64,000 nt of DNA from Qipengyuania seohaensis (GCF_002795865.1 NZ_CP024920.1:434001-498000); one strand, 5' to 3'. Shown: positions 26,571 to 35,245, counted from the first letter of the stretch. A program made the numbers and translations. The notes: generated from the sequence alone by a model not told the origin.

Positions 26571-27548
26571 TTGATTTTGAAGAAGCTCGGCATATCACTC
26601 ATCGCTCTTGCAACACTTTTGCTCATTGCGGTTCTGATTTCTCTGATTCCGAGCGACGCGTGGTTTGTCAGGACCGTTGATCTCGTGCGTGAGCCAATGT
26701 CTTACGTTGCTGCGCTCTTGCTAATTCTCGCGCTGTTTCTAGCCAGAGCTCAGCGCTGGGCTGCAGTGACCATGTTTGGGCTGGTCATTCTCATCAACGT
26801 CTGGCGCATTTGGCCGTATTCCTTTCTTGCCGAAACGCAACTAGCGCTCGCGGAGGAAACTCCGCAAGCAGCTGAAGCCACGTGTTTTTCCGCGATGTCG
26901 GTCAATGTGAAGGTCAAGAACCACCAGTATGACCAGATAATCGCACAAGTGCGAAAGCACGATCCCGATGTATTGTTCTTGATGGAAACCGATGCACGGT
27001 GGATCAATCAATTGGAGCCTGTGTTATCGGCCTATGGTCACGTGGACCGGCACCCGCAACCCGAGGCGTTCGGGTTAGTTTTCGCCACTCGGCTGCCAAC
27101 CTTGAAGTCCAGCGTGGTTGAAAACACGCATAGGGACACACCCACGCTTTATGCGACACTCCAGCCTGCCGGAACGCAGCCAATTGAATTTATCGGCCTC
27201 CACCCGAAACCACCGCTGCCTGGATGGAATACGGATAGCCGCGACGAAAATATCGTCAATGCCGGTGTTCAAACACCCGATCGCTTGCCCAACGCCATTG
27301 TGATGGGTGATTTCAACGATGTCCCCTGGTCGCGCACAACCAGTAAATTTCGCTCGACGGGCGGCTGGCGTGATCCGCGTATTGGTCGCGGCACCTATCC
27401 TACCTTCCCGGCAAACTTGCTTTTTGTCGGCTGGCCGTTGGATCAACTCATGGTGAAGGGCGGCCTTCAGCTACAGTCTTTTGAAGTGCTGTCCGACAAT
27501 GGTTCTGACCATCGCGCTATGCTAACCCATGTGTGCGCTCCATTATGA
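26571..27548 (+). CDS. Membrane-anchored endonuclease/exonuclease/phosphatase-family protein
   Basis: This 325-residue protein has three N-terminal membrane segments (about 5-27, 41-58, 64-80) followed by an EEP catalytic domain in the periplasm or outside: MSVNVKVKNHQYDQI, PDVLFLMETDARW, FIGLHPKPP, VMGDFNDVPWS and GSDHRAML supply the metal-binding and catalytic residues. The start is TTG at 26571 with GGGGAA upstream. Similar YafD-like proteins are widespread and their substrate is not known. It lies 135 bp beyond the IS element on the same strand. Confidence 0.85.
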   Translation: MILKKLGISLIALATLLLIAVLISLIPSDAWFVRTVDLVREPMSYVAALLLILALFLARAQRWAAVTMFGLVILINVWRIWPYSFLAETQLALAEETPQAAEATCFSAMSVNVKVKNHQYDQIIAQVRKHDPDVLFLMETDARWINQLEPVLSAYGHVDRHPQPEAFGLVFATRLPTLKSSVVENTHRDTPTLYATLQPAGTQPIEFIGLHPKPPLPGWNTDSRDENIVNAGVQTPDRLPNAIVMGDFNDVPWSRTTSKFRSTGGWRDPRIGRGTYPTFPANLLFVGWPLDQLMVKGGLQLQSFEVLSDNGSDHRAMLTHVCAPL

Positions 27549-27741
27549 CGCAAGGTCAGTGTTTGCAGTGAAATCGGGCAACGATGAGCGATTACCCGTC
27601 GATCTTGTGGTCCGACAAAACTTTTCGGAACATTCCTGTCGTACTACCGGTTAAAAAGGTGAGAGATGCAAACGGGCGAGAGTTCTCGTCTAAGGGTATG
27701 GCCCTCGCGCTCGACAGGACTTAGTCCGATGGGATCGGATT

Positions 27742-28050
27742 GTGACCAGACGGGAGAAATTCAGGAGATTTCTCATCAAATATTTCATTGCACCAAGCTT
27801 GGCACTAGCGGCGTTCGCCGCTGCCGGTACCGCGCAAGCCGACAATCATTCGCGTGATGCGGAATGGAAGGCCGAAAGCCCTGAAATCGTGGAGCGCACA
27901 CCCCAAGGAAAAGTGACGAAAGTCCGAGTTAAGGGGAAAGTCTATGATGTCTGCGAGAACGAGAAGCAGGATAGCTGCATCCAACCGCGGGCAGCAGGTC
28001 TCAATCGCGGCGATTTCCCTCTGAATTACTGGCCTGGAAATCGCTCCTAG
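27742..28050 (+). CDS. Small secreted protein, unknown function
   Basis: A 102-residue protein from GTG 27742, with a basic start and a signal peptide (about 1-32, IAPSLALAAFAAAGTAQA). The mature part is charged and includes VYDVCENEKQDSCIQPRAAGLNRGDFPL, with two Cys that could pair. I know no domain. An intrinsic terminator follows directly. The pattern suggests a periplasmic protein made from its own promoter. Confidence 0.65.
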   Translation: MTRREKFRRFLIKYFIAPSLALAAFAAAGTAQADNHSRDAEWKAESPEIVERTPQGKVTKVRVKGKVYDVCENEKQDSCIQPRAAGLNRGDFPLNYWPGNRS

Positions 28051-28060
28051 ATCCTTGTGT

Positions 28061-28091
28061 AGCGCCTCGGCAATTATGTCGGGGCGCTTTT
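28061..28091 (+). terminator. Intrinsic terminator after the secreted protein gene
   Basis: AGCGCCTCG and CGGGGCGCT form a nine-base stem (one G-T pair) around a ten-base loop, followed by TTTT. It ends the transcript of the gene finishing at 28,050. Confidence 0.8.
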
Positions 28092-28270
28092 GCTTGTGAA
28101 TGGGAGGCCAGCGTCTGCAGACCTTGCAGTCTCCCAAGCGAAAATCTTAAGCTACTTGTTGAGCGATTTTGTCCACGCTCAATGTGAAGAAGGCCGCTGC
28201 GGTGAGCAGGGGCCCTCTAGTGTGAAAACGCGACGGGGAATGTAGGCGCCTTCAATAAATACTAATGGCC

Positions 28271-28549
28271 CTACTCGAGCTCGTCGGCTCTTTCGTTGAG
28301 CGCTTCTGCGCGTTCGTCCCCAATGTCGTCGATTTGCTCTGCGCGTTGGTTGAGCGCGTCTTCACGAGCGTCAGTTGGCGCTTCGTCCGCCATTTCTTCC
28401 AGCTGTCCAGCACGGTCGTCGCCGTAATTTTCAACGGCGTCCGCCCGTTCTTCCTTCGCATCTCCGCGCTCTTCCATCGCCGAATCCTCACCGCAAGAAC
28501 CAAGCAGGGCAAGCGTGGGAAGTGCAGCGATCACTGCTAGTTTTTTCAT
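28271..28549 (-). CDS. Small acidic lipoprotein with coiled-coil repeats
   Basis: From ATG 28549, with AGGAG upstream, the protein has 92 residues. The signal peptide ends LALLGSC, so Cys19 is probably lipidated. The rest is very acidic and helical with recurring ERAD/ERAE and DDRA/DDIGDERA blocks at about 11-residue spacing, typical of a surface or periplasmic coiled coil. No known domain. It follows the PRC-barrel gene by 61 bp, on the same strand as the OB-type gene, so the three may form a stress operon. Confidence 0.75.
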   Translation of the reverse strand: MKKLAVIAALPTLALLGSCGEDSAMEERGDAKEERADAVENYGDDRAGQLEEMADEAPTDAREDALNQRAEQIDDIGDERAEALNERADELE

Positions 28550-28610
28550 CTTAGAAACTCCTGTCTGAGTTTGAGGAACGCGCCCCTTGTAAAATCTGTC
28601 ATTTTTTTGG

Positions 28611-28904
28611 TCAGTCCCTACGGCTCCGTACCTTCTGGTACTGTGCTGGAGATGCCGCTCCATCATCGCGATAGATGACGTGGTCATCGCGGATGTCGAG
28701 GTGGTCGACAGAAACAAGTCGCCCATCCTCCATCCTGACAGCAAGGACATTTTCGTTTTCTTTGTCGACGAGCATATCGTTAACTTTGCCGTAATTCTCG
28801 CCAGTAGGCGACTGCACAGGATAGCCGCGAATGTCCTGCTCCTCATGTTCGAGCTGCCAGTTCGAGAGAGAATCTAGTTCTGCAAATCTATCGTCGTGTT
28901 TCAT
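28611..28904 (-). CDS. PRC-barrel domain protein
   Basis: A 97-residue soluble protein. DIRGYPVQSPTGENYGKVNDMLVDKENENVLAVRMEDGRLVSVDHLDI is the PRC-barrel pattern (Gly-x2-Val and Lys-Val beta strands). Such proteins are often found with general stress response genes in alphaproteobacteria, with unknown ligands. It starts 11 bp after the upstream gene's stop and so is probably in an operon with it. Confidence 0.85.
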   Translation of the reverse strand: MKHDDRFAELDSLSNWQLEHEEQDIRGYPVQSPTGENYGKVNDMLVDKENENVLAVRMEDGRLVSVDHLDIRDDHVIYRDDGAASPAQYQKVRSRRD

Positions 28905-28915
28905 TTGGTAGCTCC

Positions 28916-29446
28916 TTACTCAGCGACAGTGACGTTGGTTGCATCGATGAAGATTTCAGGGTTTTCCGAAATTTCGCGGCTCACAGATGCTGGCACGTTG
29001 CCATCATAAGCCTGGACAGCCCCTTCGATCGAAACAGTCGATCCAGGGTTCACATCGATCTCACCTTCCATGGGCGTGTCTGGCCTTGGTACTTGATTGA
29101 AAGTGACGAGCGTTTCGTTGTCTCCTTCACCCACCGTGAATGCCATGTCCCCAACTACTTCGTTGACCGACACACCCTCCAGACGAACCTGCCGTCCAAC
29201 GAGTGAAGCATCACCGGTCAACATTCCAAGCGTCGTAATCAGTAACGCATCGCTATTTGCAGAAACATCAGCCTCACCGTTCAGATCGCTTGCGGCGACG
29301 GTGTCGCTATCAGCATTAGCCAGATCCACCTCGCCATCATCGTCGTTCGCAAACAACCACCAGAGCAGCAGCGCGCCCAGCAGCAAGAGTAAAAGAATCC
29401 AGATCCAACTGGACGATGATTTCTTCTCCACGGGGATTTCAGCCAT
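28916..29446 (-). CDS. Membrane-anchored protein with a possible OB-like domain
   Basis: A 176-residue protein with one transmembrane segment near the N-terminus (WIWILLLLLLGALLLWWLF, about 14-32), an acidic linker, then a beta-rich domain (about 77-176: GDASLVGRQVRLEGVSV, MAFTVGEGDNETLVTF, PGSTVSIEGAVQAY, IFIDATNVTV) resembling an OB-type fold exposed to the periplasm. Exact family unknown. It heads the three-gene group that continues with the PRC-barrel protein and the lipoprotein. Confidence 0.7.
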   Translation of the reverse strand: MAEIPVEKKSSSSWIWILLLLLLGALLLWWLFANDDDGEVDLANADSDTVAASDLNGEADVSANSDALLITTLGMLTGDASLVGRQVRLEGVSVNEVVGDMAFTVGEGDNETLVTFNQVPRPDTPMEGEIDVNPGSTVSIEGAVQAYDGNVPASVSREISENPEIFIDATNVTVAE

Positions 29447-29692
29447 TTAGCACTTCCTGTTTTCGGGGGCTCCGTAGCCTCGCAATCTGCGAATCACGTG
29501 GCGCACTTTAAGATAAGCGCATTGATAAGATTAAAGTTCCCACCAAGGATGGCGGCAAAAAACGACAGCGTGAAAGGGTGATTTACGAAGCACACCGGTT
29601 TTAAGTTCAAACTGATGGCATGGATTGCAATGCTATTGCTTTGCCGCATCGCTCAATTCGGTCCGCTGAGCCTGGGAAATTTCACTTTAGTC

Positions 29693-30718
29693 TTAGAGGA
29701 ATATCACCGGAACTCCCGTCGTGACAGCCCGCGCCAGCTCTTCGGCATCCCAATTGGTTAGGCGAACACATCCGTGGCTCGTGCGCTTACCGACCATTTG
29801 TGGGTCGGGAGAGCCATGTATACCGTAGCCTTCTTTGCCCAGATCAATCCAAGTCCCTCCGATGGGGTTGTTAGGACCGGCAGCGATCGTAAGCCGCTTC
29901 CCAGGGCCCCATTTTTGATCCTCAGGGTCAAAATAGTATTTGGGCTCAGTCGCTATTGCTTTGACCTTCATTTCCCCGTTTGGGCTAGGAAAGTCATCGC
30001 TGCCTATTGTCGCAGGGTAACTTGCAATAACCTTGCCATCTTTATCGAGCGCCGCGACAGTATTGTCATCTTTGCGAACCTCGATTTTGGCAATGCCGGC
30101 TGCTAGCTTTTCGTCTCCGTGAGAGACAATTACGAGCGTAGTCCCGGCTTGGCTGAAATTCGCATTTGGATTGAGGGCTTCCAGGAAGCCTTGATCCATA
30201 TGAAAGCGCTCACTGAACATTTCCGATGCGCTCTCGTAGTTAAGGCGATCATCCTTGGCCATCTCGGCAAAATCGTCAGGGTTCTCCGGGAATTGGCTTG
30301 AGGCGTCCTCTTCACTGATTTTGTGCGTAGTGAAGGTAGGCCCACCGTACGTTTTCGCGAGCGAGCTGATCAGCTCTTCGTCGACACCATCTCCCTCTGG
30401 CAACCCATTAGCCTGCCTATAGTAACGGATGGCGCGACGCGTGTTGCTACCCATGTAGCCATCGATAACACCTGGAGAGTGCCGACTTCGATCCAGCATT
30501 ACCTGTAGGGCAATGGTCTCGAGCGTGCGCTTGCCGAGCATCTCCCTCGTCACGCCTTCAGGAAAGGTGACGCTAAGACTACTGTGAAAAACGGATACAG
30601 GCTGGCTGTCAGAACCTCGCGCCAGTGAGGGGGCAGGGATCACGGTCGACGCGGCCGCGAGCGCTACAAGGTTGATGCATGCTTTACCAATCATACCCAA
30701 TAGACGTCTAACCGGCAT
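29693..30718 (-). CDS. L,D-transpeptidase (YkuD family) with peptidoglycan-binding domain
   Basis: A 341-residue secreted enzyme from ATG 30718; a TTG at 30760 would add 14 residues before the signal peptide. After the signal peptide (about 5-33) comes a peptidoglycan-binding-1-like segment (LQVMLDRSRHSPGVIDGYMGSNTRRAIRYYRQANG), a middle LysM-like part (LEALNPNANFSQAGTTLVI) and the YkuD domain with HGSPDP and the catalytic SHGCVRL. It forms 3-3 cross-links or attaches proteins to peptidoglycan in the periplasm. No neighbour in the same operon; the island gives the host an extra copy. Confidence 0.92.
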   Translation of the reverse strand: MPVRRLLGMIGKACINLVALAAASTVIPAPSLARGSDSQPVSVFHSSLSVTFPEGVTREMLGKRTLETIALQVMLDRSRHSPGVIDGYMGSNTRRAIRYYRQANGLPEGDGVDEELISSLAKTYGGPTFTTHKISEEDASSQFPENPDDFAEMAKDDRLNYESASEMFSERFHMDQGFLEALNPNANFSQAGTTLVIVSHGDEKLAAGIAKIEVRKDDNTVAALDKDGKVIASYPATIGSDDFPSPNGEMKVKAIATEPKYYFDPEDQKWGPGKRLTIAAGPNNPIGGTWIDLGKEGYGIHGSPDPQMVGKRTSHGCVRLTNWDAEELARAVTTGVPVIFL

Positions 30719-30853
30719 TGGACGTTCCGCGACACCAAATCCCGCGCCTCCTTCATTCAACTGACGCCAATCTCATCGACATGACGAAATCGCTAGCTCA
30801 CCAACGGACTGCCGACACTCTGCTTTCAGCCGCCTGCTGCACGAACCTTGCTC

Positions 30854-31180
30854 TCAATTTCCTCCGCCAAGACGGCGATGTTCATCAACGGTGCGTCGCA
30901 TTTCACTAGCCTGAAGTTGAAGCGCCTTACTCGATAAGCGAATTTCACGGCTTTGTTGAAAGAAGCCAAGCACGAGCCAGAGGAATGCCAAGGGACTGGA
31001 GATCCCTCCCAGAAAGTCCCCTAACTCATTGAGATCAAGGTCTGCTGGATTTTGGTTTTGGGCGAACAGATATAGCACCAACCCCGCCAAGTAGAGCACC
31101 GATAACCCACTTCCGATTATGGGCAAGCGGCGACGCTCGCGCCGATCATTGAGGTTCAAAATAGATTCACTGCTCTCCAT
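30854..31180 (-). CDS. Small membrane protein, unknown function
   Basis: 108 residues with two hydrophobic segments (about 20-40 IIGSGLSVLYLAGLVLYLF and 56-74 GGISSPLAFLWLVLGFF) and a charged C-terminal helix (QQSREIRLSSKALQLQASEMRRTVDEH) that may form a coiled coil. The GDFLGGISSPLAFLWLVLGFFQQ stretch recurs in conserved uncharacterised proteins of proteobacteria. No function can be given. Confidence 0.7.
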   Translation of the reverse strand: MESSESILNLNDRRERRRLPIIGSGLSVLYLAGLVLYLFAQNQNPADLDLNELGDFLGGISSPLAFLWLVLGFFQQSREIRLSSKALQLQASEMRRTVDEHRRLGGGN

Positions 31181-31302
31181 GGGGCCTGCCCTTTCCTAAT
31201 CTACCATTACTTCGTAGAGGCTCCTCGCTTATCCCGATCAACGGTCAATGTTCGGAAAGCTAGCGCCCCCATAGCGGACTTAAAAGTGAGGTGAAAGCAA
31301 GG

Positions 31303-31695
31303 CTATGCGAACGAGTTTTGTTCGAAAAACATCGGGTTCTCCAAGGCCCTAAGCTTCACCACGCCTAGATATTCCTTGTCCACGCTGACGACAGGGAGCC
31401 ACTGATGTTGCCCAGCTTTCATGAGGGCTTGAACGTCAGAAATATCATCTGTGACCGACACGGCGATTGGGTCGCGTGTCATGAAATCTTCGACATGGGT
31501 TAGAAACCAGTCCTCACCGGAAGCGATGCCGCGGTATATGATGTCTTCACAAGTAATGACGCCTTTTAACACTGATCCATCAACGACTGGGAGGGCGTGA
31601 AGATGATTGTCCCGCATCATGCGAGCAGCTTGCTCAATCAACGCTATCGGGGAAACCTTTGGAAAATGAGTTTCGATTAATTCCGTCGTAATCAT
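31303..31695 (-). CDS. CBS-domain protein
   Basis: A 130-residue protein from ATG 31695, made of two CBS motifs: LIETHFPKVSPIALIEQAARMMRDNHLHALPVVDGSVLKGVIT and FMTRDPIAVSVTDDISDVQALMKAGQHQWLPVVSVDKEYLGVV. CBS pairs bind adenosine nucleotides and act as energy or redox sensors. A longer frame reaches 31,800 but has no supporting ribosome-binding site. It lies alone in the island. Confidence 0.88.
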   Translation of the reverse strand: MITTELIETHFPKVSPIALIEQAARMMRDNHLHALPVVDGSVLKGVITCEDIIYRGIASGEDWFLTHVEDFMTRDPIAVSVTDDISDVQALMKAGQHQWLPVVSVDKEYLGVVKLRALENPMFFEQNSFA

Positions 31696-31902
31696 GATAG
31701 GATTCTCGGTTGATGACACCCGTCCAAGAGTTCCTCCTCTCTGATAACTTATCATCGCGTCAAATTGATCCGAAACTTTCGACTGAGCCGAACCCCTCAT
31801 CGCATTTGAGCTTCCATCCTCTCAATGTTAAGCGAGAAGGTTCCTGCTGGGTCGTGATCGAAGGGAATTGGCTGACGCTTTTTGAGACGCAGAGTGACGA
31901 CG

Positions 31903-32109
31903 ATGCGAAGATACGTACTCGAATTCGATGATGATGAGCTTGGAGAACCCAAGCGAGTGGAGTTTACAGCTGAGAGTTCAGCGGCAGCTCTTACCATGCT
32001 TGAAAGGGAGGCGGCATTTCGCCATGTGAAGCTTTGGGAAGACGATAAGCTGCTCGGTGATGTAATGAGAGATGGGCAAGGCATTTGGCACCTAGATGAG
32101 ACTCATTAA
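31903..32109 (+). CDS. Small conserved protein, paralogue of the one at 20,359
   Basis: 68 residues from ATG 31903. RRYVLEFDDDELGEPKRVEFTAESSAAALTMLEREAAFRHVKLWEDDKLLGDVMRDGQGIWHL looks like a small alpha/beta protein; it shares its EFTA-x-S, helix and LW-x4-K pattern with the protein at 20,359-20,604. No domain recognised, no membrane segment. One copy is in the island and the other outside it. Confidence 0.65.
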   Translation: MRRYVLEFDDDELGEPKRVEFTAESSAAALTMLEREAAFRHVKLWEDDKLLGDVMRDGQGIWHLDETH

Positions 32110-32303
32110 GTATCGGCGGCCTGCGGCCAAGTGCAACTGAAGCTTGGAGCGACCTAAAAGCAAACGCCGTCATTTGTAGAACCTTGGATTTGCCATTTGA
32201 TTCGACCGCCCAAGTTCCCATTTAATCCTTGATCGTAGAGCTAACGATGTTGCTTGATGGTGCTACGCGCAATAAGCCTGAGTGAACGAGCCCTCAGTTT
32301 GGG

Positions 32304-32825
32304 TCACGGCTTCTGGCGGCGCACGCCGGTCAGCAACACATCTTGTAGTTCATCGCCGTGCAGGACCGACACGTCCCCGGTCGTCTCGAGAACAACAGCC
32401 CGCACCCTATCCATCGCCAAAACGTTCGCCTCCCGCAGTTTGGCGATTAGGTCGTCCTTCGCAACGCGTGTCTTGCGCAGCGCTTTCTCATCGAAAGTGC
32501 CATCACGCATAAGTATGACCGGCTCGTTCTGCACAATCCGCTCAAAATGATCGGAACTCTTGCGAAGGCGAGCGACCAACCATTGCACCGCAAAGAGAGT
32601 AACCATAGCGATCAATGTTTGGGCAAATTCGTCCCACCCTGTGGATTGCCCCGAGCCCGCAAGCAACGAGCCCATAGCAACGGTCATCACGAAGTCGAAA
32701 TTGGTCATCTTCGAAAAGGACCGGAGGCCGACGATCCGCACGAGCAGCACGATCCAAATCATCCCGATGGCCGTGAGTATGAACCCTCGCAGGACGAGGT
32801 CGAGCGTTGATATTTCCGTAAACAT
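32304..32825 (-). CDS. DUF421 (YetF-like) membrane protein
   Basis: A 173-residue protein with three N-terminal membrane segments (about 10-28, 42-58, 66-85) and a soluble C-terminal DUF421 domain (VQNEPVILMRDGTFDEKALRKTRVAKDDLIAKLREANVLAMDRVRAVVLETTGDVSVL). The family's role is unknown; a YetF-like periplasm-facing or cytoplasmic oligomer is likely. It has its own promoter region in the gap upstream, near the gene at 32,874. Confidence 0.9.
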   Translation of the reverse strand: MFTEISTLDLVLRGFILTAIGMIWIVLLVRIVGLRSFSKMTNFDFVMTVAMGSLLAGSGQSTGWDEFAQTLIAMVTLFAVQWLVARLRKSSDHFERIVQNEPVILMRDGTFDEKALRKTRVAKDDLIAKLREANVLAMDRVRAVVLETTGDVSVLHGDELQDVLLTGVRRQKP

Positions 32826-32873
32826 GCCGTGTCTCCATCGGTTGATCTAGGTCGGCCGACTCCCCAAGCGGTG

Positions 32874-33146
32874 CTAATGATCGTTTAGCTGCTCGCTCGA
32901 GCTAGTTCTCCGTGCGTCTACCGCTGCGGGGCTATTCAGAACTTCTTGGTCCTTCTTGCGGCCCAGAGTCCAATTTTTGGCGACACGGATTTTGGGATTG
33001 GGGGCACACCAAATCTCGCCCTTCTCATCCAGCGCGATGACCCAAATGAGATTGTGCTCGATGCCGTAGTCAATGACAGCGAATGCGATCCCAGACCCCT
33101 TGTCGATTACGTGAACCGGAATCGTTGTGTGAAGCTGCGTAAGCAT
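32874..33146 (-). CDS. Conserved small protein, unknown function
   Basis: 90 residues, soluble. IDKGSGIAFAVIDYGIEHNLIWVIALDEKGEIWCAPNPKIRVAKNWTLGRKK is a beta-rich conserved core that recurs in proteins of alphaproteobacteria with no known function. It lies 48 bp upstream of DUF421 on the same strand and may be cotranscribed. Confidence 0.7.
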   Translation of the reverse strand: MLTQLHTTIPVHVIDKGSGIAFAVIDYGIEHNLIWVIALDEKGEIWCAPNPKIRVAKNWTLGRKKDQEVLNSPAAVDARRTSSSEQLNDH

Positions 33147-33194
33147 CGATTGCTCCTGCTCCGGAAACGACGATCCTATCGAGCGGGGCGCCGG

Positions 33195-33686
33195 CTATAT
33201 GTCATCATGCGGAGTAACGCTGGCGATCAAATCGCGGATGGTGGAGAATAACATTGTGACCATAGCAACCAATAGGGCGCTGAGGATAACTACCCACCAG
33301 TAGAGCACTTTGTAGAGTGTCGGATACCAGATTTCAGGTATCTGATCGAACTCGCCAATGGGCATTGTCATGAAAAGAAGCATGACCACCGCTCCACCTA
33401 ATAGCCAGGCGCCGAGCAGGCTTATTCGATAGACCCGTCTGTACATCGCAGCGTCGAAGTCTGCATCTGCCCTTTTGATCATCCCAAGTAAGTTGAGCAT
33501 GAGCGCCAAAGTGGTAGCTGCGCTCGCCGCAATAGCACTGCCGAGATATAATGCTGGCCGACTGAGCGCGTCGATCAGTTCGCGTGCTTCCAGGGCTGAG
33601 TAGATCGATCCGCTGGCAAAATGTCCAGCGACACCAACAGCCAGCACAACCATTGCGGAAAGAGGCGCGAGATAGGAGATCCTCAA
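33195..33686 (-). CDS. Four-helix membrane protein, unknown function
   Basis: I chose TTG 33686, which overlaps the upstream stop as TTGA; the protein is 163 residues. A longer frame runs to 33,779 but would lie inside the upstream gene. Four hydrophobic segments (YLAPLSAMVVLAVGVAGHF, ALYLGSAIAASAATTLALMLNLLG, ISLLGAWLLGGAVVMLLFM, VLYWWVVILSALLVAMVTML) and short loops. No family recognised. It is coupled to the small membrane protein upstream. Confidence 0.65.
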   Translation of the reverse strand: MRISYLAPLSAMVVLAVGVAGHFASGSIYSALEARELIDALSRPALYLGSAIAASAATTLALMLNLLGMIKRADADFDAAMYRRVYRISLLGAWLLGGAVVMLLFMTMPIGEFDQIPEIWYPTLYKVLYWWVVILSALLVAMVTMLFSTIRDLIASVTPHDDI

Positions 33687-33949
33687 GCGCTTTCCTCTGG
33701 GGTAGGTGGGGCGGCCTTGCAAATTAGATAGCGATAAACACCCCATAAATTGATGATAAGAAGGCAGATATTCTGCCAACCGATGCCGGCAGAATCCTCA
33801 CCCAGAAACCCCCAGGCGATTAAAGCAATCGAGGAAGTGACGAAGAGCACGAATGCCCAGCCTGACACGCGGCGGCTGATGTTCGAAGCGACAAGCAGCG
33901 CAGCGATAACCCCAGCGATGGCGCCGTACCATTGGAGTATATTTAGCAT
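33683..33949 (-). CDS. Small membrane protein, three segments
   Basis: 88 residues from ATG 33949, four bases after the DUF1989 stop. Three hydrophobic segments (AIAGVIAALLVASNI, WAFVLFVTSSIALIAWGFLG, NICLLIINLWGVYRYLI) and a short tail. This resembles small conserved membrane proteins seen with the urea-carboxylase-associated genes, but I cannot name a family. It lies in a five-gene minus-strand group (35,245 down to 33,195) with very short spacing. Confidence 0.7.
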   Translation of the reverse strand: MLNILQWYGAIAGVIAALLVASNISRRVSGWAFVLFVTSSIALIAWGFLGEDSAGIGWQNICLLIINLWGVYRYLICKAAPPTPEESA

Positions 33950-33953
33950 TGGG

Positions 33954-34544
33954 CTAACCCTCACCCCGCTCAATACGATAATCGATTGGCTTGAACGTGC
34001 TGCCGTTTGAAGCGTAGGCCGAGCAGGCGGTTAGGCCCACCACGAGATCCATCTCCGAGCGGAAGCGGATGAGGTCGCCCGCTTTGCTGAGCGGCGGCTC
34101 AACGGACAAGATTCCATCGGGTCTGACCGGTACATTCATGAATACATTGAAGGCGGTGGGAATATCGTCCGGTTTGACGCCATAAGGGGCCAGGGCTTCA
34201 GCGAGATTTCCAAAGCACCCGCGATGGACCGGCTTGTCCGGATAAAAGTGCTTAAAGGTTGCTGCGGAGCAAGGTGTCAGCAGGAAGTCATGCGTCCCTA
34301 CTGTGTCCTCGATAATAGTCAGCATCGGGTTTGATCGATTGGACCACAGCTGCGACCCGGTCTTGAGCTTGATCGATTCTTCGTAATCGAAGGTGCGGCC
34401 ATTGGAGAGGATCTCCCGTGGGTCCGAACGTGAAACTGCGAGAAGATCGCTCACTTGGCCACCTTCTGGATCGATAACAGTGAGTATGTCCCCCTCTGCA
34501 AGGTCAATCGCCACTCCAGTCCTGGGCATGATGCGCTTCGTCAT
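33954..34544 (-). CDS. DUF1989 (urea-carboxylase-associated family) protein
   Basis: A 196-residue soluble protein. GDILTVIDPEGGQVSDLLAVS, RTFDYEESIKLKTGSQLWSN, DFLLTPCSAATF and NVFMNVPVRPDGILSVEPPLSKAGD match the DUF1989 family, often found near urea and guanidine metabolism. Conserved Cys and His (about Cys97 and Cys114) could bind a metal. It overlaps the upstream YqcI/YcgG gene by 4 nt (ATGA), so the two products probably work together. Confidence 0.88.
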   Translation of the reverse strand: MTKRIMPRTGVAIDLAEGDILTVIDPEGGQVSDLLAVSRSDPREILSNGRTFDYEESIKLKTGSQLWSNRSNPMLTIIEDTVGTHDFLLTPCSAATFKHFYPDKPVHRGCFGNLAEALAPYGVKPDDIPTAFNVFMNVPVRPDGILSVEPPLSKAGDLIRFRSEMDLVVGLTACSAYASNGSTFKPIDYRIERGEG

Positions 34545-35245
34545 TGGTCCCTCGGGTCAGAGAACGGGCACTTCCAGTCTTCGCTAACTCTACGGCCGCT
34601 ATATTGCCGCGCTTCACTGTCCTCGCCGTGACGAGCGAGCATGGGATTTATCGAGCCGTCGAGCTCCGCATCCCGTTGTAATATGGCTTGCCGCATCCGC
34701 TCGTACTTTTGGGATGCGCGCAACTGCTCGAATTGATCATGCAAGTTGAAAACTAAAGTGGGGTACGGTGTCCGCCGAGCGCTTCGCGAGGCGTTAGGGT
34801 GAAGGCCTACAACAAAGTAAGCCTGTTTCCCAAAGCTTAGTGAGAAATGCGGATCGCTTGGGTCGCTGCTCACCTTTTCACTATAAGGCTGGCCACGCCA
34901 GTCGTCCTTTGCTGCGAGGGATTGTAGCCTCTCCCACATCGCAGTTTCGAATTGTTCCTCATCCAGATCCAGTGGGCCTGCAAAAACTACAGCCAGACTG
35001 CGTAAACCCGATGGGTTAGCGTCGTAATTATCACTCCAATCGAGCAACCGTTCATGTATTTGGATGTCATTCCAGGCGCTCGTTAAGCGCCAGGCTGTTT
35101 CGATTTGCAGATTATCGGTGGCCTTGGCTGATTTCGCACCCACACATGGAAATTCTGGCTGATCGACGTGAGTTATTAACGAATCCACCAAGGTAGCGTC
35201 GCATAGTTGGTTTGGGCCTTCAGGTTGGGAGCTTGTTTGCTGCAT
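34541..35245 (-). CDS. YqcI/YcgG-family protein (GntA-like)
   Basis: A 234-residue soluble protein with the YqcI/YcgG signature: FPCVGAKSA near residue 32, AYFVVGLHPNASRSARRTPYPTLVFNLHDQFEQLR (about 140-175), NPMLARHG and EARQYSGRRV. A related enzyme, GntA of the guanitoxin pathway, is a heme-dependent N-hydroxylase of a guanidino compound, so an oxygenation of a guanidine-like substrate is possible here. It is coupled to DUF1989, which fits nitrogen-compound chemistry. Exact substrate unknown. Confidence 0.85.
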   Translation of the reverse strand: MQQTSSQPEGPNQLCDATLVDSLITHVDQPEFPCVGAKSAKATDNLQIETAWRLTSAWNDIQIHERLLDWSDNYDANPSGLRSLAVVFAGPLDLDEEQFETAMWERLQSLAAKDDWRGQPYSEKVSSDPSDPHFSLSFGKQAYFVVGLHPNASRSARRTPYPTLVFNLHDQFEQLRASQKYERMRQAILQRDAELDGSINPMLARHGEDSEARQYSGRRVSEDWKCPFSDPRDQ

